Shown here: piece by piece, positions 1-6,727 of the stretch
Layout of the letters: every line of letters begins with the position of its first letter
Position numbering within the stretch: the stretch's first letter is position 1
NCBI GenBank assembly: GCA_023428265.1
Contig: JAEYYW010000018.1
Coordinates: 1-18,037, forward strand
DNA from: Bacillota bacterium
GTDB taxonomy: Bacteria > Bacillota > Clostridia > Christensenellales > UMGS416
Length of the DNA: 18,037 bases
Direction of reading: 5' to 3'
Notes under the pieces: generated by a model
The model's input: only the letters and a program-made list of their open reading frames with translations
Databases searched by the model: none
What the model was told of the DNA's origin: nothing
Made by a program: the position numbers and the translations under genes

Positions 1-480
1 GAGTATCTCAATGACCTTAGGGCCGGCTGGAAACCAAAACGGAACGAAATGATTTCAACCGAACGCAAGATGGATGCGCTTGCCGACAAACTGGCGGAAC
101 GGCTGGAGGCCGAAGGGCATAAAAGCGTTTCAAAGATGAAAACAGTCCGTCTGCCGCACAAAACGGTCGCGCTCAGAGCCGGATTGGGCTTTATCGGCAA
201 AAACAACCTGCTGGTCAATGACCAATTTGGCTGCGCGCTGATTCTGGGCAAGGTGCTGACCACGGCGCCTTTCGAATCCGGGAGCAAAGAGCTGAAAAGC
301 CCGCAATGCGGGCAGTGCAGCGCTTGCGTGGATGCGTGCCCGACCCAAGCCCTGCATGGCAAGACATGGAGCGTCACCACCCCCAGGGAGGAGATCCTGG
401 ACAGAAAGCGCTGCACGCTCTGCCTGATGTGCATGGTCCGGTGCCCGTATACGGAGAACTATGCGGAACAGGCGAAGTGA
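1..480 (+). CDS. QueG-like double [4Fe-4S] cluster protein (5' end missing)
   Basis: The reading frame is open from base 1, so this is the 3' part (159 residues) of a longer gene; the ATG at 49 is probably internal. A segment near bases 163-220 reads AGLGFIGKNNLL, like the conserved RAGLGxxGKN region of epoxyqueuosine-reductase-related proteins. Two ferredoxin-type motifs follow: CGQCSACVDACP (about 307-342) and CTLCLMCMVRCP (about 415-450), each of the form CxxCxxCxxxCP, so it should bind two [4Fe-4S] clusters. The protein ends soon after the second motif; the visible part shows no HEAT-repeat tail as in full-length QueG. The fold and clusters are well supported. The reaction (tRNA queuosine reduction or another cytosolic redox role) is inference, because short clostridial relatives are often of unknown substrate. 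A promoter for the next operon follows. Confidence 0.75.
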   Translation, partial: EYLNDLRAGWKPKRNEMISTERKMDALADKLAERLEAEGHKSVSKMKTVRLPHKTVALRAGLGFIGKNNLLVNDQFGCALILGKVLTTAPFESGSKELKSPQCGQCSACVDACPTQALHGKTWSVTTPREEILDRKRCTLCLMCMVRCPYTENYAEQAK

Positions 481-508
481 ACTAGTGTGTGCGGCCAGGG
501 CCTTGGCC

Positions 509-537
509 TTGATGGGCCCTGAGGCGGGCGGTATAAT
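509..537 (+). promoter_or_regulatory. sigma-A type promoter for the methyltransferase/GNAT pair
   Basis: A -35 box TTGATG (509-514), a 17-bp spacer and a perfect -10 TATAAT (532-537) lie about 48 bases before the ATG at 585. A 7-bp inverted repeat (496-502 with 515-521) overlaps the -35 and spacer. It could be an operator or the remains of a terminator for the preceding gene, but no T-run follows it. Confidence 0.65.
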
Positions 538-584
538 GCCCATGCTGCGAAACATAAGCATCAAAGGGCGCTGCGGAGGCGGAG

Positions 585-1349
585 ATGGATTTCAGAAAGG
601 TGTTTGACAGCATCCCCGAACAGTTTGATCAATGGAGGCCGCGCTACTGTCAGGAGCTGTTTGCCGACCTGATTGCCTATGCGCAGCTCGACGCCGGCAA
701 GACCGTGCTGGAGGTCGGCCCCGGCACGGGCCAGGCCACCGAGCCAGTGCTAAGGACAGGCTGCTCCTATCTGGCGATTGAACTGGGCGAAAACTTTGCG
801 GAGTTTATGAAGCAAAGGTTTGCTTCCTACCGCAACTTCAGCATTGTGAACGCCGACTTTGAGACATATGAGTTTGGGGAAAGCCGATTTGATCTCGTGT
901 ATTCCGCGGCGGCGTTTCAATGGATCCCGGAGCAGATCGGTTACAAGAAGGCATACCGCATGCTCAAAAGCGGCGGAGCTTTTGCGATGCTGTTGATGCG
1001 GCCCGACCTGCGCCCCGGCGGCGGATATACGGACGAACCTCTGTATTCCAGGATACAAGAGGTATACGCGCAGTATTTCCGCCCTGACACGCCCTATGCC
1101 TGCCGCCTGGACTATGATGCCCGCGAAAAGTATGGGTTCACCGACCTGGAGTGCCGCTGTTACCACAAAACAAGGGAATACACCGCTGACGGCTATGTTT
1201 CTTTCATCGGCACCCACGCCGATCATTTGACACTGCAGGAGCCGTATCGCTCAAAGTTTTTTGACAGCATCCGGGGTGTCATACGGGATGCCGGCAACAA
1301 GATCACCCTCTATGACAAGATCACGCTATATCTTACGAGGAAACCATGA
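585..1349 (+). CDS. class I SAM-dependent methyltransferase
   Basis: A 254-residue cytosolic protein of the Rossmann-fold methyltransferase type. Motif I is VLEVGPGTGQ (residues 41-50). The acidic ribose-binding residue is E66 in LAIELGEN. D91 (VNADF) fits the adenine-contact position, and FDLVYSAAAFQWI (102-114) is the usual motif II/III region with the aromatic FQW found in Methyltransf_11/25-type enzymes. The start is the ATG at 585, preceded by a purine-rich GGAGGCGGAG site. The substrate cannot be read from the sequence; small-molecule methylation is most likely. It overlaps the next gene by four bases (ATGA), so the two are translationally coupled and probably share the promoter at 509-537. 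The coupling suggests that methylation and acetylation may act on related substrates, which is inference. Confidence 0.85.
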   Translation: MDFRKVFDSIPEQFDQWRPRYCQELFADLIAYAQLDAGKTVLEVGPGTGQATEPVLRTGCSYLAIELGENFAEFMKQRFASYRNFSIVNADFETYEFGESRFDLVYSAAAFQWIPEQIGYKKAYRMLKSGGAFAMLLMRPDLRPGGGYTDEPLYSRIQEVYAQYFRPDTPYACRLDYDAREKYGFTDLECRCYHKTREYTADGYVSFIGTHADHLTLQEPYRSKFFDSIRGVIRDAGNKITLYDKITLYLTRKP

Positions 1350-1858
1350 CTACACATCTTGAACGAAGCCAAAGTGATGGCTTTGAGTTTGTGCTGGCGG
1401 AGCATGCGGATATCCCCGAAATCGTGGGGGTTTATCACAGCCTGGTCGGCACGCCCGGGTGCACGTGGGATTTTGAGTATCCCAGCAGAAAGACGGCGGA
1501 AGCGGATGTCGGCAGCAACGCGCTGTATGTTCTGAAGAAGGGCGGCAGGATCATCGCCGTGGCGTCAGCGGGCGACTTTCAGGAGTTGGGGCATTTGCCG
1601 TGGTCGCCGGAGAAGCCCTGCGAACTGGCCAGAATCGGCGTTCTGCCGGCGATGCAAAGGCAGGGCATCGGTTCGATCCTCCTGCAGCACATCATCAGGG
1701 CGGCAGAAGAAAAAGGGTATGACGGCATACGGATGCTGGTGAGCAAAACCAACCCCGCGGCATTGGCGATGTATGAGAAAAACGGGTTTGCATGCTGCGG
1801 CGAGGCCTTTCTATTCGGGATTGACTTTTTCTGTTACCAGATGAAATTTGCTCTATAA
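1346..1858 (+). CDS. GNAT family N-acetyltransferase
   Basis: A 170-residue acetyl-CoA-dependent transferase. The pyrophosphate-binding loop of GNAT motif A is visible as QRQGIG (residues 104-109), following the strand ELARIGVLP (93-101). Motif B includes N136 and Y143 in the segment KTNPAALAMYEKNGF, the usual asparagine and general-acid tyrosine positions. Its start codon overlaps the stop of the methyltransferase gene (ATGA), so it is read by coupled re-initiation. The N-terminal 90 residues are more variable and would set the acceptor, which I cannot identify. Length is normal for a single-domain GNAT. It is followed by a palindromic element (1878-1940), probably the end of the transcription unit. 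Confidence 0.85.
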   Translation: MTTHLERSQSDGFEFVLAEHADIPEIVGVYHSLVGTPGCTWDFEYPSRKTAEADVGSNALYVLKKGGRIIAVASAGDFQELGHLPWSPEKPCELARIGVLPAMQRQGIGSILLQHIIRAAEEKGYDGIRMLVSKTNPAALAMYEKNGFACCGEAFLFGIDFFCYQMKFAL

Positions 1859-1877
1859 GATGCCGGAGCCATCTGGC

Positions 1878-1940
1878 GGGCCGGGACGGCCTCTCGCATC
1901 GTGTTTCACACGATGCTGCCGGTTGGCATAAGCCCGGCCC
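1878..1940. repeat. palindromic intergenic element, family R, copy 1
   Basis: The outer arms GGGCCGGG (1878-1885) and CCCGGCCC (1933-1940) are perfect reverse complements. Inside is a second perfect 9-bp hairpin, GCATCGTGT (1896-1904) with ACACGATGC (1908-1916), on a 3-base loop. It sits between two convergent genes (GNAT on +, XRE regulator on -) and could end transcription from both sides, although there is no clear T-run. Similar architecture recurs at 11274-11381 and 13134-13186. Confidence 0.65.
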
Positions 1941-1974
1941 CTACTGATTGGTCAAAGCAAAGCCTTGCCCCAGC

Positions 1975-3228
1975 TTACGCAACAAACCCAACCGCTTTGA
2001 TGATGTCGTTGACGGCATCTTGGAAGATCTCGTTGCAACGGACGAGTATGTCTTTGATCATCCTGGCTTTTTCTGCGTCGGGCTCCGTATGCTTGGGGTC
2101 GTTCCACGAGATGTTAATGATTTCCCAGGAATGTTCCTTAAGCATCTGATAACGGCTGATGGCAGAGTTGATGCTTTGCGGATCGATGCCCTTGCTATAT
2201 TCTTTGCACATGGTCAGGAATTGATAGGTGCTCAGATGGCTTTCATGCAGAATGCATTGCTGCGGGTAAAAGCCTTCCAGGGTGCCGCCTTGCAGAAAGT
2301 TGATGTAGGCGCAGTACCCTGCGGAACCATAACCCATGAACCGCCGGAAGGAATCCGGCGTTTCCTTGCTCACAAACTCCTGCTGCACCCATTTCCCCGT
2401 CATCATCAGGCAATAGTTACGAAGCGCGTTTTTGCATGCGGCCTCTATGGAGAGCCTGTGATCCAGGCGATGCAGCAGCAGCAACTCCATGCCGGGCTTC
2501 AGCCAATGATCCATCGTTTCCATTTCATAGGGGTTCATGTTGCAGTTTGATTCATCATGCCCTTCCACAAACGCGTGGGCCCGGATCCTCTGCCCGTCGC
2601 CGATGACGCCGGTTACAAGCAAAAACGCCGCGTTGTTCGTTTTGTCCTGGAGGATCACGGGCAACCCCTTCTGGATCTGCGTGCGCAGGATCGCCACAAC
2701 ATCCTCAAACGGCATGTGACTGGTTGATACCATTTGATAATCCAGGCCATAGACATGAAAGCAGTCGTGGAGGAACTCTGCGTTGTAGTGGGAAAACCCG
2801 AACGCCATGGTGGACAGCCCGGCTTGCAGATAATACTCCTGGTCGTCATTGACCTGATGGTTGTTGAAATTGCGCCGCTCCTCCAGGCCCAGGAAGAGCT
2901 TGAGCGCGGCCATGAGCGCCGGAAACGCCATGCTCCGCGGCCACCACGCACCGGAATAGGGGTCCACGTCCTCAACCGGCAGAAGCATGCGGACATAATT
3001 GGGCGCGTTTTCGCTGTATTGCGCAGGATTCAGGATGCTGTCAGCGGTGCAGCAAAGCGTTTGGCACAGCAATGCCAGCATGGCCACCTCGGGCATCGCG
3101 ATGCCGTTTTCCCATTTGCTGACCGCCTGAGGGCTCACGCCCATTTGCTCGGCCAGTTCTTCCTGCGTCAATCCCTTTTCCCTGCGAAGAACCGCAATTC
3201 TTTCCCCTGTGCTTTTTGCGTGGAACAA
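1975..3228 (-). CDS. XRE-type HTH regulator with a large C-terminal domain
   Basis: The N-terminus (about residues 7-62) is a classic XRE helix-turn-helix: GERIAVLRREKGLTQEELAE, then VSPQAVSKWENG. About 350 further residues follow, far longer than a simple repressor. They include GLPVILQDKTNNAAFLLVTG and an aromatic/histidine-rich stretch. This faintly recalls papain-like C39/BtrH-type folds fused to HTH domains, but I do not recognise the family with confidence. I chose the TTG at 3228 as start because GGAGAGAGG lies 8-9 bases upstream of it. The ATG at 3249 has no ribosome binding site and would place that purine run inside the gene. The protein would then have 417 residues. It is divergent from the CorC gene. 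It may sense a ligand or peptide through the C-terminal part, which is inference. Confidence 0.75.
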   Translation of the reverse strand: MFHAKSTGERIAVLRREKGLTQEELAEQMGVSPQAVSKWENGIAMPEVAMLALLCQTLCCTADSILNPAQYSENAPNYVRMLLPVEDVDPYSGAWWPRSMAFPALMAALKLFLGLEERRNFNNHQVNDDQEYYLQAGLSTMAFGFSHYNAEFLHDCFHVYGLDYQMVSTSHMPFEDVVAILRTQIQKGLPVILQDKTNNAAFLLVTGVIGDGQRIRAHAFVEGHDESNCNMNPYEMETMDHWLKPGMELLLLHRLDHRLSIEAACKNALRNYCLMMTGKWVQQEFVSKETPDSFRRFMGYGSAGYCAYINFLQGGTLEGFYPQQCILHESHLSTYQFLTMCKEYSKGIDPQSINSAISRYQMLKEHSWEIINISWNDPKHTEPDAEKARMIKDILVRCNEIFQDAVNDIIKAVGFVA

Positions 3229-3312
3229 GATGTGACACCTCTCTCCCATGACGATAGTGTATCACAAAGATTTTGGGAATCCATGCACATGGGGTTGTTT
3301 TTTATGACTGCC

Positions 3313-3329
3313 CTCAACCTGAGGTTGAG
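3313..3329. promoter_or_regulatory. 17-bp perfect dyad, possible operator
   Basis: CTCAACCT-G-AGGTTGAG is a perfect palindrome around one central base, in the divergent region between the XRE regulator and the CorC gene. It resembles MerR-family operators (for example the SoxR-type CCTCAAG...CTTGAGG dyad), but no MerR gene is visible. Binding by the neighbouring XRE protein is an alternative. No well-matched promoter boxes flank it. Confidence 0.35.
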
Positions 3330-3418
3330 TGCTTCGTAAATCAATTTCATCGGCGTGCGCCGTTTTTCGTATGTGCACCAAATATTGCCATCCGGCATAG
3401 TTTATTTGCCGTTGGGAA

Positions 3419-3447
3419 TTGCGTTTCTGCATCAATTCAAATATAAT
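3419..3447 (+). promoter_or_regulatory. sigma-A type promoter for the CorC-family gene
   Basis: A -35 box TTGCGT (3419-3424), a 17-bp spacer and a perfect -10 TATAAT (3442-3447). It gives a leader of about 35 bases before the TTG start at 3488. Its position also argues against the longer reading frame starting at 3419, which would start inside the -35 box. Confidence 0.6.
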
Positions 3448-3487
3448 AGAACATACTATAAATGAATCCTTGAATGGAGGCACTCCT

Positions 3488-4825
3488 TTGGACGATCCGC
3501 TCCCTAGTCAATTGCTGCTGCAATTGGGTTTGATCCTACTGAACGCCTTTTTTGCCTGTACGGAAATTGCCGTAATTTCTTTGAATGACGCAAAATTGAA
3601 ACGGGACGCCGAGGCCGGAGACAAGAAGGCCCAGCTTTTGGTGCGCCTGACCGGCCAGCCGGCGCGTTTCCTCGCCACGATCCAGGTGGGCATCACGATC
3701 GCCGGCTTTTTGGGCAGCGCCTTTGCCGCCGACAACTTCTCCGACCAGCTCACCAAATGGCTGGTGGGCATCGGCGTGCGCTTGCCCGAGTCCACGCTGG
3801 ACACCATTTCGGTCATTGTGATCACGCTGGTGCTGTCGTTCTTCACGCTGGTGCTGGGCGAGCTTGTGCCCAAGCGCATCGCGATGAAAAAGGCCGAGCC
3901 CATTGCCAGGGGTGTTTCCGGCATCATCTACTTTTTGTCCAAAGTGGCTGCGCCGGTGGTGTGGCTGCTCACCACCTCCACCAACGCCATCCTGCGGCTG
4001 CTGCGGATGAACCCCAACGCCGAGGAAGACAACGTGACGGAAGAAGAGATCCGCATCATGGTGGATCTGGGCGAGGAGAAGGGGGCCATCGCGCCGGAGG
4101 AAGGCGAGATGATCGACAACGTGCTGGAGCTTGCCAACAAGAGCGCCGTGGAGGTCATGACCCACCGCACCGACCTGACCGTGCTGTGGATGGAGGATCC
4201 GGACGAAATCTGGGAAGACACCATTTGCTCCAGCGGCTACTCCCGGTTCCCGGTGTGCGGCGAGAGCATGGACGAGATCGTGGGCCTGCTGCATGTGCGC
4301 GATTATTTCTGCGGCGCCCGCGACGGCAAGCCCCGCGACCGGCACGCAATGCTGCACCAGGCGCTGTTTGTGCCGGAGACGGTGACTGCCGACGCGCTTT
4401 TCCGCGAGATGAAGAAACGCCGCAGCCACATGGCCGTGGTGGTGGACGAATATGGCGGCACCAGCGGCGTGATCACGCTCGAAGACCTGCTGGAGCAGAT
4501 CGTGGGCGAGATTGAAGACGAGCACGACACTGACGAGCCGGACATCCAGACATTGGGGGAAAAGCACTGGCGGGTGCGCGGCACGATTGATCTGAAAACA
4601 CTGGCCGAGGAAATGAGCGTTGGCTTCCCCGAGGGTGAGTATGAAACGCTGGGCGGCCTGATTTATGCGCAGATGAACAGCATCCCCGACGACGGCTCTC
4701 AGCCGGAGCTGGACCTCGCAGGCCTGCATTTGAAGGTGTGCGAGATCGCCGACCACCGCATCGAATGGGTGGACGTAACGGTGATCGAGACGTCTGAAGA
4801 GGAAGACGAGGAGAAGGGGGAGTAG
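3488..4825 (+). CDS. CNNM/CorC (HlyC, TlyC) family membrane protein with CBS pair
   Basis: A 445-residue integral membrane protein. Residues 1-190 form the CNNM (DUF21) transmembrane domain, with hydrophobic segments near 8-30, 62-82, 105-125 and 142-163. They include NAFFACTEIAV (19-29) and LGELVPKRIA (123-132), which are family hallmarks. A CBS pair follows (about 222-272 and 290-342), the second containing VVVDEYGGTSGVITLEDLLE. The C-terminal CorC/HlyC domain (355-434) ends in a very acidic tail. The family is linked to Mg2+/Co2+ efflux or ion homeostasis; haemolysin is a historical name. The start is the TTG at 3488, because GGAGG lies 7 bases upstream and the ORF otherwise begins in the promoter. 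Length and domain order are normal, and I see no defect. It appears monocistronic. Confidence 0.9.
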   Translation: MDDPLPSQLLLQLGLILLNAFFACTEIAVISLNDAKLKRDAEAGDKKAQLLVRLTGQPARFLATIQVGITIAGFLGSAFAADNFSDQLTKWLVGIGVRLPESTLDTISVIVITLVLSFFTLVLGELVPKRIAMKKAEPIARGVSGIIYFLSKVAAPVVWLLTTSTNAILRLLRMNPNAEEDNVTEEEIRIMVDLGEEKGAIAPEEGEMIDNVLELANKSAVEVMTHRTDLTVLWMEDPDEIWEDTICSSGYSRFPVCGESMDEIVGLLHVRDYFCGARDGKPRDRHAMLHQALFVPETVTADALFREMKKRRSHMAVVVDEYGGTSGVITLEDLLEQIVGEIEDEHDTDEPDIQTLGEKHWRVRGTIDLKTLAEEMSVGFPEGEYETLGGLIYAQMNSIPDDGSQPELDLAGLHLKVCEIADHRIEWVDVTVIETSEEEDEEKGE

Positions 4826-4875
4826 GCTTCTTCTCTATTTCTTCCGTGGTTTCTGTTTTATATTGCTTGGAATGA

Positions 4876-4990
4876 TACTCCCCCTGCCGCTTTGCGGCAT
4901 CCCCCTCAAGAGGGGGACAAGCAGACCTCTGTTCAGGATACTGCTTGCCTCCCTCTTGAGGGAGGTGCCCCGAAGGGGCGGAGGGAGTTT
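4876..4990. repeat. GC-rich modular palindromic element, family P, copy A
   Basis: A chain of short hairpins: TGCCGC-TTT-GCGGCA (about 4885-4899), CCCCCT-CAAG-AGGGGG (4901-4915), CCTCCCT-CTTG-AGGGAGG (about 4948-4965) and GCCCC-GAA-GGGGC. Its first half matches the start of the copies at 11508 and 13921 (C-run, CTGCC hairpin, GGCATCCCCC). It fills the gap between the CorC gene and the GNAT gene and may end the CorC transcript. Confidence 0.7.
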
Positions 4991-5030
4991 CTCCGTTGTG
5001 CCCCAGATAACACAGTTTGGAGAGGATTAG

Positions 5031-5585
5031 ATGATCACCACCTCCGGCACCATCCCCCTTACCACCGACCGCCTGCTGCTGCGCCGCTTCACGCTGGAGG
5101 ACGCTGAAGACATGCTGCGCCACTGGATTGCCGACCCTGAAGTGCAGCGCAACTATGGGGAGCCCGTTTATCAGACGGAGCAAGCGGTGCGGGCGCTGCT
5201 GGAGCGGTGGATCAGCCGGTATGAAGACGGCGGCTTTTACCGCTGGGCGGTGGTGTGGAAGGAAACCAATCAATGCGTGGGGCAGATCGCCTTTTGCCGG
5301 GTCTATCCGGAGGCGGCCACGGCCGAGGTGGAATACTGCGTGGGCCGGGCCTTCCAGGGCCGGGGCATTGCCACTGAAGCCTTGCGCTCCGTGATTGCCA
5401 ATGCGCTGGGGGAGGCGGGCTTTACGAGGGTGGAGGCTTTTCACCGGGTTGCCAACCCGGCATCCGGCAGGGTGCTGCAGAAAGCGGGCATGGTTTTGAC
5501 CGACACGGTGCGGCGCTTTGAACTGGCCGGGCACAAACCGGAGCAGGAGGCATGCTATCGGGCGGACCGGATTTTTTGCCTTTAG
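5031..5585 (+). CDS. RimJ/RimL-like GNAT acetyltransferase
   Basis: A 184-residue protein of the Acetyltransf_3 (RimJ/RimL/SpeG-like) group. It opens with the typical TTDRLLLRRFTLEDAEDM (11-28), where the pair 'L-x-T-x-R-L-x-L-R' marks this subgroup. The acetyl-CoA loop is GRAFQGRGIATEA (about 105-117), and N142 in VANPASGRVLQKAGM sits at the conserved motif-B asparagine. The start is the ATG at 5031 with GGAGAGG a few bases upstream. The acceptor could be a ribosomal protein N-terminus, an amino acid, or another small amine. Because it lies just upstream of the polyamine genes, acetylation of a polyamine (SpeG-like) is conceivable. However, the speD promoter at 5851 separates them and nothing specific to SpeG is visible. 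Confidence 0.85.
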   Translation: MITTSGTIPLTTDRLLLRRFTLEDAEDMLRHWIADPEVQRNYGEPVYQTEQAVRALLERWISRYEDGGFYRWAVVWKETNQCVGQIAFCRVYPEAATAEVEYCVGRAFQGRGIATEALRSVIANALGEAGFTRVEAFHRVANPASGRVLQKAGMVLTDTVRRFELAGHKPEQEACYRADRIFCL

Positions 5586-5850
5586 CACTTTTTGAACATA
5601 TCGTTCTAACAATAATTTGAATGGCAAACAGCAGCTTGTTTATGCACGTTGGATAGCTCATGGATCGCGTTGAAAACCGGTGCCAGAGCAAGGATATCAA
5701 AGGAAAACGGCCCTTTCTCAGAATCATAGCGGCCAATTGCGGCCAATCGCGGCTCTTGCCGGATAACGCCAAACCGTGCGGATTTTTCTGCCGCCTTGGC
5801 CTGAAAGGCCCCGGCTGCGGAAAATCATCGGGAAATTGAAATTTTTCATA
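5586..5850. other. intergenic stretch upstream of speD, no gene seen
   Basis: I see no convincing coding sequence. The minus-strand frame crossing it has no ribosome binding site and no recognisable content. It holds a small decamer tandem repeat (GCGGCCAATT, GCGGCCAATC and a partial third unit, 5729-5753) and a short hairpin GGCC-TGAAA-GGCC-type near 5798-5812. Either could be regulatory. The speD promoter begins directly after it. Confidence 0.5.
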
Positions 5851-5879
5851 TTGACGAACCCCCCCGGTTACCCTATGAT
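5851..5879 (+). promoter_or_regulatory. strong sigma-A type promoter for speD-decarboxylase operon
   Basis: A -35 box TTGACG (5851-5856), a 17-bp spacer containing a seven-C run, and a -10 TATGAT (5874-5879). This is among the best-matched promoters in the window, and it gives a leader of about 38 bases before the ATG at 5924. Confidence 0.7.
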
Positions 5880-5923
5880 ATGGGTCGTTATTCTGACTGA
5901 CCAGGAGTGTGATAAGGCGAGGA

Positions 5924-6727
5924 ATGTCTGAAAGACTGAAGCTGCATGGTTTTAACAACCTCACGAAAACCCTTTCCTTCAACATGTATGACTTGAGCTT
6001 CACGCGCACCGTGGAGGACCGGGACGCCTACATCAAGTATATTGATGAAAGCTACAATGCCGACCGGTTGACAAGGATCCTCGAGCATGTGACGCAAATC
6101 ATCGGCGCCAACGTTTTGAACATCGCCAAACAGGACTATGACCCCCAGGGGGCCAGTGTGACGATCCTCGTGTGCGAGGAACCCCACGCCAAGCATGTGT
6201 CCAACCAGGAGTCTCCGGGCCCGTCGCCGGAGGCCGTTGTCGCCCATTTGGATAAAAGCCACATCACCGTGCACACCTATCCGGAGTATCACCCGGACGG
6301 CGGCGTGTGCACCTTCCGGGCGGACATTGACGTGTCCACCTGCGGGCAGATCTCGCCACTGAAGGCGCTCAATTACTTGATCCAAAGCTTTGACACCGAC
6401 ATCATGACGATTGACTACCGCGTGCGCGGCTTCACCCGCGACATCACCGGCCACAAGCTTTTCATTGACCACGACATCAGCTCGATCCAGAACTTCATCC
6501 CCGAGGATGTGCAGCAGCGCTACCAGATGATCGACGTGAACGTGTATCAGGACAACATCTTTCACACCAAGTGCAAGCTGAAGGAGTTTGACCTGGACAA
6601 TTACCTTTTCGGCTTCACCGAAAAGGACATCCACCCCGGCGAGGCCAAGGAAATCGCCCGCAAGCTCCGGCACGAGATGGACGAGATCTTCTATGGCCGC
6701 AACATGCCCCGGGGCAGGTGGACCTGA
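5924..6727 (+). CDS. speD: S-adenosylmethionine decarboxylase proenzyme, long (E. coli) type
   Basis: This pyruvoyl enzyme converts SAM to decarboxylated SAM, the aminopropyl donor for spermidine. From the ATG at 5924 it has 267 residues and starts SERLKLHGFNNLTK, matching the start of E. coli SpeD (264 residues). The self-cleavage site HLDKSHI falls at K111-S112, the same numbering as in E. coli; S112 becomes the pyruvoyl group. Other family blocks are CTFRADIDVSTCG, RVRGFTRDITG and the C-terminal YYGRNMP-like FYGRNMPRG. A GTG at 5909 is in frame, but the homology and AAGGCGAGGA just before the ATG favour 5924. Its stop overlaps the next start (TGATG), so it is coupled to the decarboxylase gene. 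This long form differs from the short SpeH type found in many Bacillota. Confidence 0.95.
   Translation: MSERLKLHGFNNLTKTLSFNMYDLSFTRTVEDRDAYIKYIDESYNADRLTRILEHVTQIIGANVLNIAKQDYDPQGASVTILVCEEPHAKHVSNQESPGPSPEAVVAHLDKSHITVHTYPEYHPDGGVCTFRADIDVSTCGQISPLKALNYLIQSFDTDIMTIDYRVRGFTRDITGHKLFIDHDISSIQNFIPEDVQQRYQMIDVNVYQDNIFHTKCKLKEFDLDNYLFGFTEKDIHPGEAKEIARKLRHEMDEIFYGRNMPRGRWT

Noticed and set aside
3351..3367. Terminator-like hairpin CGGC-GTGC-GCCG followed by T5
   Set aside because: The stem is only 4-5 bp and no gene ends upstream on that strand.
5422..6009. Minus-strand frame of 195 codons covering the gap before speD
   Set aside because: No ribosome binding site, no recognisable motif, and it overlaps both the GNAT gene and the start of speD, which are clear genes.
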